64,000 bases of DNA from Hymenobacter negativus (GTDB lineage: Bacteria; Bacteroidota; Bacteroidia; Cytophagales; Hymenobacteraceae), in the NCBI RefSeq assembly GCF_017571495.1, contig NZ_JAGETZ010000003.1:1-64000 (forward strand), given 5' to 3'. A program made the position numbers and the translations under genes. Shown here piece by piece: positions 23,071-34,790 of this stretch. Numbering within the stretch: the first letter of the stretch is position 1; every line of letters begins with the position of its first letter. Under the pieces are notes generated by a model. It had not been told where the DNA came from and ran no database searches. It saw only the letters and a program-made list of their open reading frames with translations.

Positions 23071-23541
23071 ATGTGCATACTATTCCTCAATCGATTTACG
23101 CTGTTGCTCTGTGGCGCGCTTGCCATCGGACTAGAGGCCTGCAATAAAGCAGTGGTGGAGCCGCCCGGCAGCGCCTCAGCGGCCGAGCCTGCCGGTACCA
23201 CAAACGCACTGCGCACCGGTACTATGCAGCCCCAGGGCGGTGTGGCCAGCAGCGGCACGGCCACGATTGAGCGTGACGCAGCCGGGGCCGAGTTCGTGCG
23301 CTTCGCTGCCAACTTCCGGACCGACTTTCACACGGGCTCGCTCGGTGTGTACCTGGCCAAGTCCGACGGTCTGATACGGGTACAGCGGGCTGCTAACTCT
23401 GCCAATGTGGTGCGGGTAGGCACTATTGTGGTAGATGGCGCACAGGCGTTGGCCGTCTCGGGCAGCGCGACGGGCTACTCGCACGTCATCATTCACTGCG
23501 ACCCAGCGATGTATAATTTCGGGGCAGCTCTCGTCCAGTAG
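23071..23541 (+). CDS. Lipoprotein with DM13 domain
   Basis: A 156-residue protein. The N-terminus is hydrophobic with a lipobox-like GLEAC (Cys about residue 24), then a Pro/Ala linker. From residue 50 the sequence fits a DM13 domain: GVASSGTATIERDAAGAEFVRFAANF, then DFHTGSLGVYLAKSDG, and VIIHCDPAMYNFGAALV at the end. DM13 domains keep a redox-active Cys that has been proposed to take part in electron transfer; here the Cys in IIHCDP is in that position. The gene ends 2 nt before an outer-membrane protein gene, a tight pair. Confidence 0.85.
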   Translation: MCILFLNRFTLLLCGALAIGLEACNKAVVEPPGSASAAEPAGTTNALRTGTMQPQGGVASSGTATIERDAAGAEFVRFAANFRTDFHTGSLGVYLAKSDGLIRVQRAANSANVVRVGTIVVDGAQALAVSGSATGYSHVIIHCDPAMYNFGAALVQ

Positions 23542-23543
23542 CC

Positions 23544-24407
23544 ATGCGGACGTCTTTGCTGCCTGCTCACCCGTACGCACTCCTGTTTTTGCTGGCCCTG
23601 TGGCTACTGAACACCTCAACAGCCCACGCAGGAGGGGGGTGGACGCGGAAGAAGAAGAAAGGATACGTGAAAGTGGGCCTCACCACCGTCAGCACCGACC
23701 GTTACCACCCGCTCACAGGCGGTACCATCAATACGGCGCTGTTTCGGCAGCAGGTGTATAGCATATATGGCGAATATGGCCTGACCGACCGGCTGGAGGC
23801 GACGCTGAATTTTCCGTTTTTCCGACGCGCCAGTTTCCCTGACCTCACCCCCGGCCAAGGCGTAGGCGACCCCGAAGTTGGGCTGCGTTACGGCGTACTC
23901 ACGGGCAAATGGCCGCTGGCCGTGGGCATAGCTGTGGAGGCCCCACTGGGCAATCCCAACGTGTTTGGCCAGAATGCAACCGACCCGCGCGTGTATTTGC
24001 GCCTGCCCACCGGCGATGGCGAGTGGAATGTATGGACTCGCGCCGCGCTCTCGCACAGCCTGAGCAAGCTACCGGCCTTTTTTACGCTAAGCGCGGGCTA
24101 CAACAAGCGCACCGGCGGCTTCACCGACCAGTATAGCTATGGTGTGCAGCTGGGCTATCAGCTTTTTGGCAAGCTCTGGCTCACGGCTACCGAACGCACG
24201 CTCGACAACGTGAGTGCGCCGGACCTCACCCGGTTTGGTACCATCGGCCTGGGCGAAGGTGTGGCGTACTCCACGGCCGGGCTGGGTGCCAGCTATAACG
24301 TAACCAAGCACTTATCGGCCACGGCTGACTGGGCCACTGGCTTCGGCAAGCTGCGCAACGTGTATTCGGGTAACCAATACACGGTAGGAGTAGCCTGGGA
24401 ATGGTAG
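23544..24407 (+). CDS. Outer-membrane beta-barrel protein paired with DM13 lipoprotein
   Basis: A 287-residue protein with a signal peptide ending NTSTAHA, then a Lys-rich start (TRKKKKGYVKVG) and repeated amphipathic strands: YGEYGLTDRLEATLNFPF, GVGDPEVGLRYGV, TLSAGYNKRTGG, YGVQLGYQL, STAGLGASYNV. It ends in VGVAWEW, an aromatic C-terminus typical of outer-membrane barrels inserted by the BAM machinery. The start codon lies 2 nt after the DM13 gene stop, so the two are translated from one message. A 10-12 stranded barrel is likely. The pair may move electrons or a ligand at the outer membrane; this is inference. Confidence 0.8.
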   Translation: MRTSLLPAHPYALLFLLALWLLNTSTAHAGGGWTRKKKKGYVKVGLTTVSTDRYHPLTGGTINTALFRQQVYSIYGEYGLTDRLEATLNFPFFRRASFPDLTPGQGVGDPEVGLRYGVLTGKWPLAVGIAVEAPLGNPNVFGQNATDPRVYLRLPTGDGEWNVWTRAALSHSLSKLPAFFTLSAGYNKRTGGFTDQYSYGVQLGYQLFGKLWLTATERTLDNVSAPDLTRFGTIGLGEGVAYSTAGLGASYNVTKHLSATADWATGFGKLRNVYSGNQYTVGVAWEW

Positions 24408-24699
24408 TTATCTGTCTTGGTGACATATTCAGCGCCACGTTTTTGCAGAACGATGCTGCTTTCCCGCTGCGCACACTGCGGAAAGCGCTTTCTGGGAGCT
24501 GCGCTAAACGTTGTGGGAAGAGACAAGCTGCCCTGCATGTCTCAAGGAATTGGGCAAGCCAAGTTGCAGAACAACAGCTGCGTTGTGGCTACACCGAAGC
24601 CGCTCCAATCAAAAAAGAGCCCGGAGCGGCTGTTCCCGGCCATTGTGCTGCTGGCTCGGATGCTACCTTCGGGGCTCACCTTCACCACTCGTTTCCATC

Positions 24700-25110
24700 A
24701 TGGCCGCTCAGGAGCCAACATTCGAAATGCTCGTAACCGCCTTTGAAGCTGCCTCCGCGGAGGACTTCAGGCTGAAAGGGGCTCACGTACAGGAGCCCGT
24801 ATACAAGACCGAAGACGGGTACATCACCCCGGATTCGGTAGAGAAATTCAAGGAGCAGCTAGCCGAGTACGACGCTTTCCATCAGGCCAGTGCTTTGGCA
24901 GAACAGGCGCTGCACACCGCCCAGGCCGCGCTGGATGCGTGGTTTCCGGCCCAGGTAGCTACTTCTCTGGATGAGGGGGTGGCCCTGGTTGCCCCGGCGG
25001 CCGAAGGCCGGATTGCCCTCGTCAAGCACAACGGGGCCTACATCATTGAGCGGGCTGCCACCCAGGAAGAAGCGTTGAATAAAATTGAGCGATTTCTGAA
25101 TCAATTTTAA
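24700..25110 (+). CDS. Hypothetical helical protein
   Basis: The protein has 136 residues from the ATG at 24700, which gives a natural N-terminus. It is acidic and helical with Ala-rich stretches (EYDAFHQASALAEQALHTAQAALDAWF) and a C-terminal VKHNGAYIIERAATQEEALNKIERFLNQ. The final segment resembles helical tails of peptidoglycan- or nucleoid-associated small proteins, but no family can be named. The preceding 292 bp hold a short frame with a CAHCGKRF motif that is not convincing. Function unknown. Confidence 0.65.
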   Translation: MAAQEPTFEMLVTAFEAASAEDFRLKGAHVQEPVYKTEDGYITPDSVEKFKEQLAEYDAFHQASALAEQALHTAQAALDAWFPAQVATSLDEGVALVAPAAEGRIALVKHNGAYIIERAATQEEALNKIERFLNQF

Positions 25111-25180
25111 TTGCTTCTGCACCATTAGCCACCTTTATCAGGCTGCCTGGACATTTCTACTGTCTTTCTATTCTCACTTC

Positions 25181-25588
25181 ATGCACAAACTCTTCCTACT
25201 GGCCCTGCTGCTGTCCGGGGCCACTCCGGTGCTGGCCCAAACCACGCCGGCCGTTGCTCATCCCCTTGCTGTTCAATACTGCACCCTGGTAGCCCGTGGC
25301 ACACACTACGGCACCCTGGCATTTCACCTCGACTATGGCCTCAACGGGGCCGGCTACACGGGCATCAGCGCCGACCAGCAGGCGGCCGATAATGTGAAGG
25401 TGCGGGAGTTGTTTACCGTGGCCGACGCGCTCAACTTCCTCAGCAGCAAAGGCTGGGAAGTTGTTGGCATCAGCACGCTGACCGGCGACATTGTTGCGCC
25501 TGACACCACGCCTTCCATCCGCTCAGGCAGCATCCTGGGCACGTTCCGCTCGGAGGTACAGTACTTGCTGCGTCGGCGTGGCCAATAA
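25181..25588 (+). CDS. Predicted secreted protein of unknown function
   Basis: A 135-residue protein with a clean signal peptide (MHKLFLLALLLSGATPVLAQ). The mature part is YCTLVARGTHYGTLAFHLDYG, then VKVRELFTVADALNFLSSKGWEVVG and LRRRGQ at the end. The phrase ALNFLSSKGWEVVG occurs in many small Bacteroidota exported proteins; it suggests a single alpha/beta domain. Periplasmic. Function unknown. Confidence 0.75.
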   Translation: MHKLFLLALLLSGATPVLAQTTPAVAHPLAVQYCTLVARGTHYGTLAFHLDYGLNGAGYTGISADQQAADNVKVRELFTVADALNFLSSKGWEVVGISTLTGDIVAPDTTPSIRSGSILGTFRSEVQYLLRRRGQ

Positions 25589-25700
25589 GAATGCAGCTCA
25601 CAAAAATCGCCGTCCTCATCGGTTGTTATACCTTGTTCACATGATTCGCCACCACTACAGCACAGGAGAGAAGTAGCCCTCTATTCAAGGGTGCTACTGA

Positions 25701-25925
25701 ATGTCCCGACCAAAGAAACGCTGGGCCTGGAAACCCAACCACCGACGGCCCTGTCACAAGCAATGGTATTACGCGCCTCCGGGCTCCGGGTACTGCATGC
25801 GGCGGTACTGGCACCGGCATCGCCTGCAGGAAGCCCATGCGCTCCGGCAGATGCTGGAAGACCCGGAAGCCGATGCGCCATTTCCCTTCCATCACCACCA
25901 CGGCCTTGCCTGGATTTGGGATTAG
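25701..25925 (+). CDS. Small basic His/Trp-rich protein
   Basis: A 74-residue protein from the ATG at 25701. It is rich in Arg, His and Trp: KKRWAWKPNHRRPCHKQWYY, RRYWHRHRLQEAHALRQML, FPFHHHHGLAWIWD. A strong terminator follows 9 nt after the stop, which supports it being a true transcription unit. The cluster of four His and two Cys may bind a metal. No family known to me. Confidence 0.6.
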   Translation: MSRPKKRWAWKPNHRRPCHKQWYYAPPGSGYCMRRYWHRHRLQEAHALRQMLEDPEADAPFPFHHHHGLAWIWD

Positions 25926-25934
25926 GGTAAAAGC

Positions 25935-25963
25935 AAAGCCCCGCCAATCTGGCGGGGCTTTTT
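25935..25963 (+). terminator. Rho-independent terminator
   Basis: An 11-bp stem (AAAGCCCCGCC / GGCGGGGCTTT, 25935-25945 and 25951-25961), AATCT loop, T-run to 25963. Ends the 25701 unit. Confidence 0.85.
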
Positions 25964-26055
25964 CGTTCAAACGATTGAATCGCCGAAGCTTCTGTTTAAA
26001 ACTGGCTCTAATGCAGTCAGGCGGTTGTCGGCAGAAAAAGAAGCCGTGCAGGCGC

Positions 26056-26322
26056 CTAGTTTAGCCATACCCGCTCAACTATTTCGAAGCGGTGGGGGGC
26101 AAAGGCATTAAAATACGGGGCCTCGCCTTCAAAGCCCAGAACGTGAACGAGGTCGGAGCCTTCGGCCCGGCCTTCCGTTACCCGAACGGGGTATACCTGA
26201 CCCTGTTCGGGCCAGTCGCCGACGTGCTTGGCGGGGCGGTTGCTGTTGTCGACGCACACGGCATAATCAATGAAGGGCGCGGTGCGGGTGGCTTCTGCCA
26301 GGGTGTGGTTGGCTACTTCCAT
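26056..26322 (-). CDS. Conserved small hypothetical protein
   Basis: An 88-residue cytosolic protein with a strand-rich look: FIDYAVCVDNSNRPAKHVGDWPEQGQVYPV, then LVHVLGFEGEAPYFNAFAPHRFEIVERVWLN. The arrangement resembles a small SH3-like or RNA-chaperone-like beta-barrel that begins after a short N-terminal helix. It is a single gene on the minus strand with a good ATG. Function unknown. Confidence 0.65.
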   Translation of the reverse strand: MEVANHTLAEATRTAPFIDYAVCVDNSNRPAKHVGDWPEQGQVYPVRVTEGRAEGSDLVHVLGFEGEAPYFNAFAPHRFEIVERVWLN

Positions 26323-26634
26323 AAGTTAAAGGTACAGCAAAGCCCAACCACAAAAGAGCGGGTTTCGTGCAATCGTCGAAAAATTCTGGCGCGGCTATGA
26401 GCGTACCCGTCGAGCTTAGTACCGTTCGCCGGCCGGGTTCCCGGGCCCGAGGGTTGGGCCGTTGGGCCCGGGTATTATAGCTATGCGTGCCGGCAAGGGC
26501 GCCGGAGTGCCGAGGCCCACACCCACTCAGGCGCTATTCACTTACCATTCCGCGCTGTTCACTATCAAAGCAGGCAGGGGCAGCAGTCAATTATTTAGTT
26601 TTGGGCTCTTCTCAAAACACTGACTTTTCTTGCT
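26323..26634. other. Intergenic stretch with a GC-rich dyad
   Basis: No gene is seen. A 9-bp perfect dyad CCCGGGCCC / GGGCCCGGG lies at 26440-26448 and 26464-26472 with a 15-nt loop; it is followed by TATTATAG rather than a T-run. It lies between divergent genes, so it is not an obvious terminator and could be an operator or a cruciform site. Confidence 0.45.
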
Positions 26635-27978
26635 ATGATACTACACGCTACTCCTTTTTTCCGGTCTCTGCGTCCGCTGTTACTGGTCGGTGCTCTGCTG
26701 CCCCTTGCCGCGCAAGCCCAGACGGGCAGCGTCGGGATTGGTACGGCCTCGCCAGATTCCAAGGCGGCGCTCGACATCCGCAGCACGGACAAGGGCCTGC
26801 TCATTCCGCGTCTCGACTCGACCCAGCGGGTGGCCATCAGCACCCCGCCCGACGGGCTGATGGTGTTCCAGACCGATGGGCGCAAGGGCTTCTGGTACGC
26901 CCTGGGGGGCAGCTGGCTCTACCTGCCCAACAAAACCCAGAGCGGCGACAACCTGGGCAACCACACCGCTACCGAAGCGCTGAACCTGAACGACAACGAG
27001 CTGCGCCTGCGCGCCCGTACCGATACCTCCCACGGCCTGGGTTGGTATGGCAACAGCAGCAGCGTCAAAAACTGGCTGGGGCTGAACGTTGATGGGCCCG
27101 TGCTCTATGGCAATGGGGGAGGCGTTCTGGGCACCGTTACCAGCGGTGGCCGGCAGCTGGCCCTAGCCTGGACCAATGCGGGCCGGGTGAGCATCGGCCA
27201 GGCAGGTCCGGCACTGCCGCTCGACGTGCGCGGCCAGATAGGCCTGCGCACCAACTCTGCCTGGGACCACCTCTACTTCAGCCACGACGGCACGTCAGCC
27301 TTCGTCAACGCAGGCGGTGCTGAAGGCGGCTTGGCGCTGCGCATAGGAACCGGGGCCGTCGGCAGCTATGGCGACCAGACCTATACCGAAGTAGTGCGCG
27401 TGAAAAGCAACGGCCGGGTGGGCATCAACACCAACGACCCCCAGCAGGCGCTCGACGTGAGCGGTACGGCCCGCGCCACCGACTTTGCCTACAACGCTAC
27501 CCAGACGCGCTACCTTTCGCTTGGCTCCGGGGCATTTGTGAGTTCTGCCCCGCAAGCTTACTCTGCCAACATCACCATCGGCTCGGCTACAGGCTCGCCG
27601 CTGATGATAAACATATTGGGCGGCACCAGCGGGCAGCCTGCCTACCTGGTAGCTCCGGTGCAGCTGCCCCAGGGGGCGGTCATCACCAGTATTTCCATCA
27701 CTGCCATCGATAATGATGGCGTTAACATTGCACCACAGGCGTTGTTAACCGCCATCTATCCCGTCGATAACAGCAACAGCACTATTGGTGTAGTTTACGC
27801 CGACCAAGCCGTGCTGACCACGGAAGACCCCGATTGGCAGACCATCACCAAGGTTACCAGCCATACCGTGCGCAACGACTTGTACCTCTACAACCTGCGC
27901 ATTCGCCTCAACCAGAACAACGCCGGTACCCTATTTCTGGGGGCCCGCATCGGCTACACGGTGGCCCAGCCTGACTAG
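26635..27978 (+). CDS. Secreted fibre-like protein (tail-fibre/surface repeat type)
   Basis: A 447-residue protein with a signal peptide ending LAAQAQ. Right after it comes the motif TGSVGIGTASPDSKAALDIRST, followed by KGLLIPRLDSTQR and DGLMVFQTDGRKGFWYALGG; the same VGIxTxxPQQALDVSG unit returns near residues 262-275 (RVGINTNDPQQALDVSG). This is the common Bacteroidota fibre-protein layout shared with phage tail fibres. The C-terminal 130 residues form a beta-rich domain without a T9SS tail. It is probably exported to the cell surface or periplasm. No adjacent phage genes, so a prophage origin is not supported. Confidence 0.75.
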   Translation: MILHATPFFRSLRPLLLVGALLPLAAQAQTGSVGIGTASPDSKAALDIRSTDKGLLIPRLDSTQRVAISTPPDGLMVFQTDGRKGFWYALGGSWLYLPNKTQSGDNLGNHTATEALNLNDNELRLRARTDTSHGLGWYGNSSSVKNWLGLNVDGPVLYGNGGGVLGTVTSGGRQLALAWTNAGRVSIGQAGPALPLDVRGQIGLRTNSAWDHLYFSHDGTSAFVNAGGAEGGLALRIGTGAVGSYGDQTYTEVVRVKSNGRVGINTNDPQQALDVSGTARATDFAYNATQTRYLSLGSGAFVSSAPQAYSANITIGSATGSPLMINILGGTSGQPAYLVAPVQLPQGAVITSISITAIDNDGVNIAPQALLTAIYPVDNSNSTIGVVYADQAVLTTEDPDWQTITKVTSHTVRNDLYLYNLRIRLNQNNAGTLFLGARIGYTVAQPD

Positions 27979-28014
27979 GCCCGCTTCCCAAAAAAAGCTG
28001 CCGCGCCCTTTCGC

Positions 28015-28473
28015 TTATTGGCAGTTTTGAAACACGATGGGCGGGGTACGGGCAATGACGGCGCTGCGTCCGTGGCCTAGGTTGCGGTGCAGGTAGAAGT
28101 AGCACGTAACTGGCCGCTGCAGCCGCTGGTTCTGCATAATGGCAGCCATGGGGTAGGTGAGCGTGAGCGTGTCCTGCCGCGCTGTGACGTCGGTGCCCTT
28201 GCCCTGCTGGCCCACCGAAAAGGTCATGTGCGGGTCGGTGCCCTGAAATTTGATGGATACGGCAAAGCCGTCGGCCGACTGCTCGGCGTCGGCGATGTGG
28301 TAAGCCACCTTGGCCGTGAGCACGTCGGCGGCTGAGAGTGTTTTGCACGGCGGCTGGTTAAGCTTGACCAGGGTAATGGAGTTGTCGCCCGTTATCAGCG
28401 GCTCCACGGTGGGGCGGGCTGGCGTGAGTAGGGCCAGGCTGAGCAGGCTGACTAGGGAAAGGAAGGGATTCAT
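28015..28473 (-). CDS. Predicted secreted protein of unknown function
   Basis: A 152-residue protein with an N-terminal hydrophobic segment (MNPFLSLVSLLSLALLTPA). The mature part contains NSITLVKLNQPPCKTLSAADVL, DGFAVSIKFQGTDPHMTFSVG and TCYFYLHRNLGHGRSAVIARTPPIVFQNCQ, with three Cys that could form disulfides. It is a beta-rich, probably periplasmic protein. Convergent with the fibre-like gene. Family not recognised. Confidence 0.7.
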   Translation of the reverse strand: MNPFLSLVSLLSLALLTPARPTVEPLITGDNSITLVKLNQPPCKTLSAADVLTAKVAYHIADAEQSADGFAVSIKFQGTDPHMTFSVGQQGKGTDVTARQDTLTLTYPMAAIMQNQRLQRPVTCYFYLHRNLGHGRSAVIARTPPIVFQNCQ

Positions 28474-28629
28474 ACCTTAAAGCTACATGGTAGTACCCTG
28501 CCAGTGCCCCATTCAAGGCTCGTCTGCACCCGCAGGCAGGCCCGGCCAAGCGGTCCACGCGTCACGAGCAGCGCAGCGAAAGCAACACTTGTTCTACTCC
28601 AGCCCGGGACTTTTTCGTAGCTTTCTGCC

Positions 28630-28896
28630 ATGACGCTCGACCAGTTTCTCGCCCTGCCACCCGACCACCTGCCGGAGCTGGTGCACGCTTGGGGGCTGTA
28701 CCTGGGCATGTGTCGCCGAACAGCGGATTCCGTGTTTCTCTACCGCTTTCCGGGGGCTGGCCGGGGCTTTTTTGTGGAGCTCTACAAGGACCGCGCCTCG
28801 GACGCGGCACCCAGGGTGCGGGCCTTCGCCACCGAGTTGCGGCTGGAAACGGACCTGGCACTGTGGCTGCCCACGGAACAGGCTTCGACCAACTAG
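28630..28896 (+). CDS. Small protein, distant member of the 2142/7807 family
   Basis: An 88-residue protein that keeps the frame of the family: MTLDQFLALP, L-x-x-x-x-x-x-G-LYLGMCRR, VFLYRFPGAGRGFFVELYKD, then a charged C-terminus. The GFFVEL strand and the G-x-Y/L-x-x-x-x-R spacing are conserved, while the DDRLPDYA tail is replaced by LALWLPTEQ. Cytosolic, no motif of known activity. A -7-like TAGCTTTC lies about 10 nt before the start codon. Function unknown. Confidence 0.65.
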   Translation: MTLDQFLALPPDHLPELVHAWGLYLGMCRRTADSVFLYRFPGAGRGFFVELYKDRASDAAPRVRAFATELRLETDLALWLPTEQASTN

Positions 28897-28964
28897 GCTA
28901 ATTAGGCATTCGTATCTGTACGTTTGTTACTCCAGATTTGTCATTCTCCACATTCACGCTAGTT

Positions 28965-29168
28965 ATGCTGTTCGCCATTCTGCTCCCGGGTATTTCCATG
29001 ATTTTCCGTGGGCATGTCTTCAAAGGAATTGTGTGCGGTGTCCTTCACCTCACGGTTATTGGGTGGATTCCGGCGGCCATCTGGGCAGTGGCTTCGTACC
29101 GGGAGGACCTGGCCGAGCAGCGCCACCAGGAAACACTGCGGATACTGACCCAACAAGGCCGCCGCTAA
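28965..29168 (+). CDS. YqaE/Pmp3-like small membrane protein
   Basis: The protein has 67 residues from the ATG at 28965; a TTG at 28938 would extend it by nine. The sequence FAILLPGISMIFRGHVFKGIVCGVLHLTVIGWIPAAIWAV fits the two-helix layout of YqaE/Pmp3 proteins, which sit in the inner membrane and affect membrane potential under salt or cold stress. The polar tail (REDLAEQRHQETLRIL) is longer than in the shortest members. No neighbour suggests a partner. Confidence 0.65.
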   Translation: MLFAILLPGISMIFRGHVFKGIVCGVLHLTVIGWIPAAIWAVASYREDLAEQRHQETLRILTQQGRR

Positions 29169-29280
29169 CCTCACCACGGTTTTCGGGACCAGAATACTGC
29201 ACGAAGGCTGGAGATATTGAATGCCTCACAAGCAGCCGCGGCCTGAAAAGCGGCGATTGGAAGCGCGTGGTGCGGCGTGC

Positions 29281-30525
29281 TCACAGGGCGTGGTCGGGCT
29301 TGATATCCTGCCCCGACCAGATGCGCTTGGCGGTCCAGTCCTGCGCCGGGCTGGCCCAGAAGGCGTCACTGGCCGGCAGGCCCAGGGGCAAAAAGGCCGT
29401 GGTGCAGAGGTACAAGCTGCCCGTCGAAATGTAGCCCTCGCCGATGCTGGGCTGGTGCCCACACAGCCCGATTTGGAGCCAATCCTGCGCGTCGAAAGTC
29501 CCTTTAGGCTCCATGGTGCGGCGAATCACGGCCGTGAGGGCACTGCGCACCTGCCCGGCGGGCAACTCTTCGGGTAACAAGTGCTGCAAGCTCGCCTGCG
29601 CCAGGTGCTGAAACGCGCCGCACCGGTAAGCCAGCGAGCGGCCAAACGCGGCAAACGAGCCATCGGGCCCAATCAGCCGCTCCTGTACGGCGGCGTAGCG
29701 CCGGGCGCGGGCTTGTAGCTTCTCCAGCAGCTCCTTGCTTTCCTTGCCGGCCGCTACCAGCGTGCCCACCACATCCAGCAGCATGGGCTGAATGACGTAG
29801 CTGTTGTAGTAGTCCCAGTGGAAATCCGGCCCATCGCCGTAGGTGCCGTCGCCCTTATACCAGGTTTGGTGCTCCTTGATGGCGTAGTCCAGTCGCATCA
29901 GGTCGCCGCTGCCCGTGAACTTTAGCAGTGTGGCCTCAATGATGGCGCTGAATAACAGCCAGTTGCTGTAAGCTGGCTTGATAACGCGGCTGCTTTGCAG
30001 GGCCTGCACCAGCTGCTGCTGGGTGGCGGTGGGCAGCTGGGCCCACAGCTGCGTGGGGGCCCGCAGCAGGGCATGGGCCAGAAAAGCAGCATCTACCACC
30101 GGCTGCCCGCCCTGATTAAAGTTCATAAAGTCCGGCGATTGGGGATTCACGGCTTGAGCAATTGCCTGGCGGGCCAGCTCGGCAAAGCGCTGCTGGCGGG
30201 CGGTTTCGGCAGTGGGCACGTCGTGCAATTCCAGCCAGGGCGCCAGGCCCGTGAGGGTACGGCCCAAGGCTTCGAGGTAGGTGACGTTGCGGCGCCCGTC
30301 CTGCTGGCCGGCGGCCGCCTCCACGGGCATGGTAGCCCTGAGCTTGCCTTGCGCGGTGGCGGCCAGCACCGGCTCGGCCACGCGCAGCAGCGTGGCCAGC
30401 CAGTAATCGCGGTTTGCCGGGGGCGCGGCCAGTTGCTCCAGCGTACCAGCCGGCTGGGCCGTACCGGGCAACGCCAGGGCCGATAGGCCGGCACCGATTC
30501 CGGTTACAAACGAGCGTCTTCTCAT
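29281..30525 (-). CDS. DUF2264 domain protein, possible polysaccharide-utilisation accessory
   Basis: A 414-residue protein with a twin-arginine-like start (MRRRSFVTGIGAGLSALALPG) and a long alpha-helical body: ANRDYWLATLLRVAEPVLAA, AETARQQRFAELARQAIAQAV, NWLLFSAIIEATLLKFTG, YGDGPDFHWDYYNSYVIQPML, AYRCGAFQHLAQASL. This is the DUF2264 family, which has an (alpha/alpha)6-barrel-like pattern and is often found beside uronyl hydrolases and lyases. The conserved DGPDFHWDYYNSY segment would line the cleft. It is divergent from the GH2 gene at 30848. Enzyme activity is not established for the family. Confidence 0.85.
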   Translation of the reverse strand: MRRRSFVTGIGAGLSALALPGTAQPAGTLEQLAAPPANRDYWLATLLRVAEPVLAATAQGKLRATMPVEAAAGQQDGRRNVTYLEALGRTLTGLAPWLELHDVPTAETARQQRFAELARQAIAQAVNPQSPDFMNFNQGGQPVVDAAFLAHALLRAPTQLWAQLPTATQQQLVQALQSSRVIKPAYSNWLLFSAIIEATLLKFTGSGDLMRLDYAIKEHQTWYKGDGTYGDGPDFHWDYYNSYVIQPMLLDVVGTLVAAGKESKELLEKLQARARRYAAVQERLIGPDGSFAAFGRSLAYRCGAFQHLAQASLQHLLPEELPAGQVRSALTAVIRRTMEPKGTFDAQDWLQIGLCGHQPSIGEGYISTGSLYLCTTAFLPLGLPASDAFWASPAQDWTAKRIWSGQDIKPDHAL

Positions 30526-30650
30526 GTTTCAGGACGGCACGGCCGCTACTTGATGTGTGGTGCAATAGTAGGGCTTCCGGCGGTTTGGCGGTGGGGCGTT
30601 TTAAAGCAAATAGGGGTAGTGGATTCGGCTTTATGATGGTGCAGTTGTTC

Positions 30651-30680
30651 TGATGGGGGCCGGGAGTGGAATCCCCATCA
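30651..30680. promoter_or_regulatory. Inverted repeat in the divergent DUF2264 / GH2 promoter region
   Basis: TGATGGGG (30651-30658) and CCCCATCA (30673-30680) form an 8-bp perfect dyad with 14 nt between. It sits in the 322-bp gene-free stretch 30526-30847 that separates the two divergent genes, about 170 bp before the GH2 start, so it is a reasonable operator candidate. The rest of the stretch shows no gene. Confidence 0.4.
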
Positions 30681-30805
30681 AAACAATTCAACAGGATAGA
30701 AGCCTGCTTTGCTACCGAATAGCGTTATCAGTGACGAAAAAGTACCCCTCTATTTATCAAAACGCCCCCCCAGTGCGTCGGCGAATCAAACTAGTATTGC
30801 AGTAA

Positions 30806-34003
<3,198 letters not shown>

Positions 34004-34042
34004 GCAGGGCAGCGCGGACGTTGGCTACGCCGACCTTCGGTT

Positions 34043-34081
34043 GTAGTCCTTATTCCCAAACCATTCGGGGATAAGGACTAC
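34043..34081. terminator. Hairpin downstream of the GH2 gene
   Basis: Arms 34043-34057 and 34067-34081 pair over 15 bp with one wobble (GTAGTCC...GGACTAC ends). The loop has 9 nt. It lies 40 nt after the GH2 stop and just before the next start, and lacks a T-run, so it may protect the message end or act as an attenuating structure. Confidence 0.5.
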
Positions 34082-34114
34082 ATTGCTAACGCTCTTTCCT
34101 TAACCCTCTTCCTC

Positions 34115-34753
34115 ATGCGCTCCTTCTGGCCGAATACCCTGTCCCTTACCGCTGTCTGCTGCTGTGCCGCGCAACTCAGTATGGCGCAGCACCCGGCGAT
34201 TTTGCCCATTGCACCGGTAGTACCAAGGGTCCAGCCTGCTGCTCCAGTTCTGCGAGGCGTAGACATCGTTCCTTTTCCTGCTGCTCAACCACCTTCGCCC
34301 AAGCAACCGATTACTTACCAACGCCCGGCCCCGCAGCCAGACCCTTTGTACGTTCTAAACGGGCAGGTGATTATCGACAACAGCTTTCTCAATATCATGC
34401 CCGACGATATTGGGAAGCTGGATGTGTACAAAAGCGATGCCCCTCGGAAGTGGCGCAGCTTGACCGCACACGGCATCATCGACATTACCCTAAAGGACAA
34501 AAGCAAGGCTCGGATGAAAACTCGGACGCTGGCCGAAATAGGGAAATGGCTGCACGTTTCAGGACCCGTCAGCTACTCCATAAACGGTATGCCGGTAGGT
34601 GAATCAGACTTGCGCATTGCGACGGTGGCCATTGGAGAAATGAAAGTGACGCGAGCCACCGCTGCGGCGCCCACCACGTCGGTTAATATCCAGATAGCCC
34701 ACCACATCCCCCGCCACCCGCCCCGGACCCTTCCGGCAAGCCTCGGATTATGA
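34115..34753 (+). CDS. Secreted protein with a TonB-receptor plug-like segment
   Basis: A 212-residue protein with a signal peptide (ending SMAQ) and a Pro-rich stretch to residue 75. The segment DPLYVLNGQVIIDNSFLNIMPDDIGKLDVYKSD, followed by HGIIDITLK, mirrors the plug of SusC-type receptors, where PLYVIDG, a DI-x-S-I-x-V-L-K strand and G-x-x-IxITTK are found. No beta-barrel follows, so this is a stand-alone plug-like fold. The C-terminal PVSYSINGMPVGESDLRIA is another small beta unit. It may sit in the periplasm and interact with TonB-linked systems; that is inference. Confidence 0.65.
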   Translation: MRSFWPNTLSLTAVCCCAAQLSMAQHPAILPIAPVVPRVQPAAPVLRGVDIVPFPAAQPPSPKQPITYQRPAPQPDPLYVLNGQVIIDNSFLNIMPDDIGKLDVYKSDAPRKWRSLTAHGIIDITLKDKSKARMKTRTLAEIGKWLHVSGPVSYSINGMPVGESDLRIATVAIGEMKVTRATAAAPTTSVNIQIAHHIPRHPPRTLPASLGL

Positions 34754-34790
34754 TTCGTGGAACGGCGGCTCTCTAAAAACAGATTCCCTA

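Noticed and set aside
24450..24600. A short plus-strand frame with a CAHCGKRF zinc-ribbon-like motif
   Set aside because: Only one Cys pair is present, the rest of the frame has no domain pattern and it overlaps the leader of the gene at 24700.
26635..27978. Prophage tail region suggested by the tail-fibre-like protein
   Set aside because: No capsid, tail, integrase or lysis genes are nearby, and the protein has a Sec signal peptide, which phage fibres lack.
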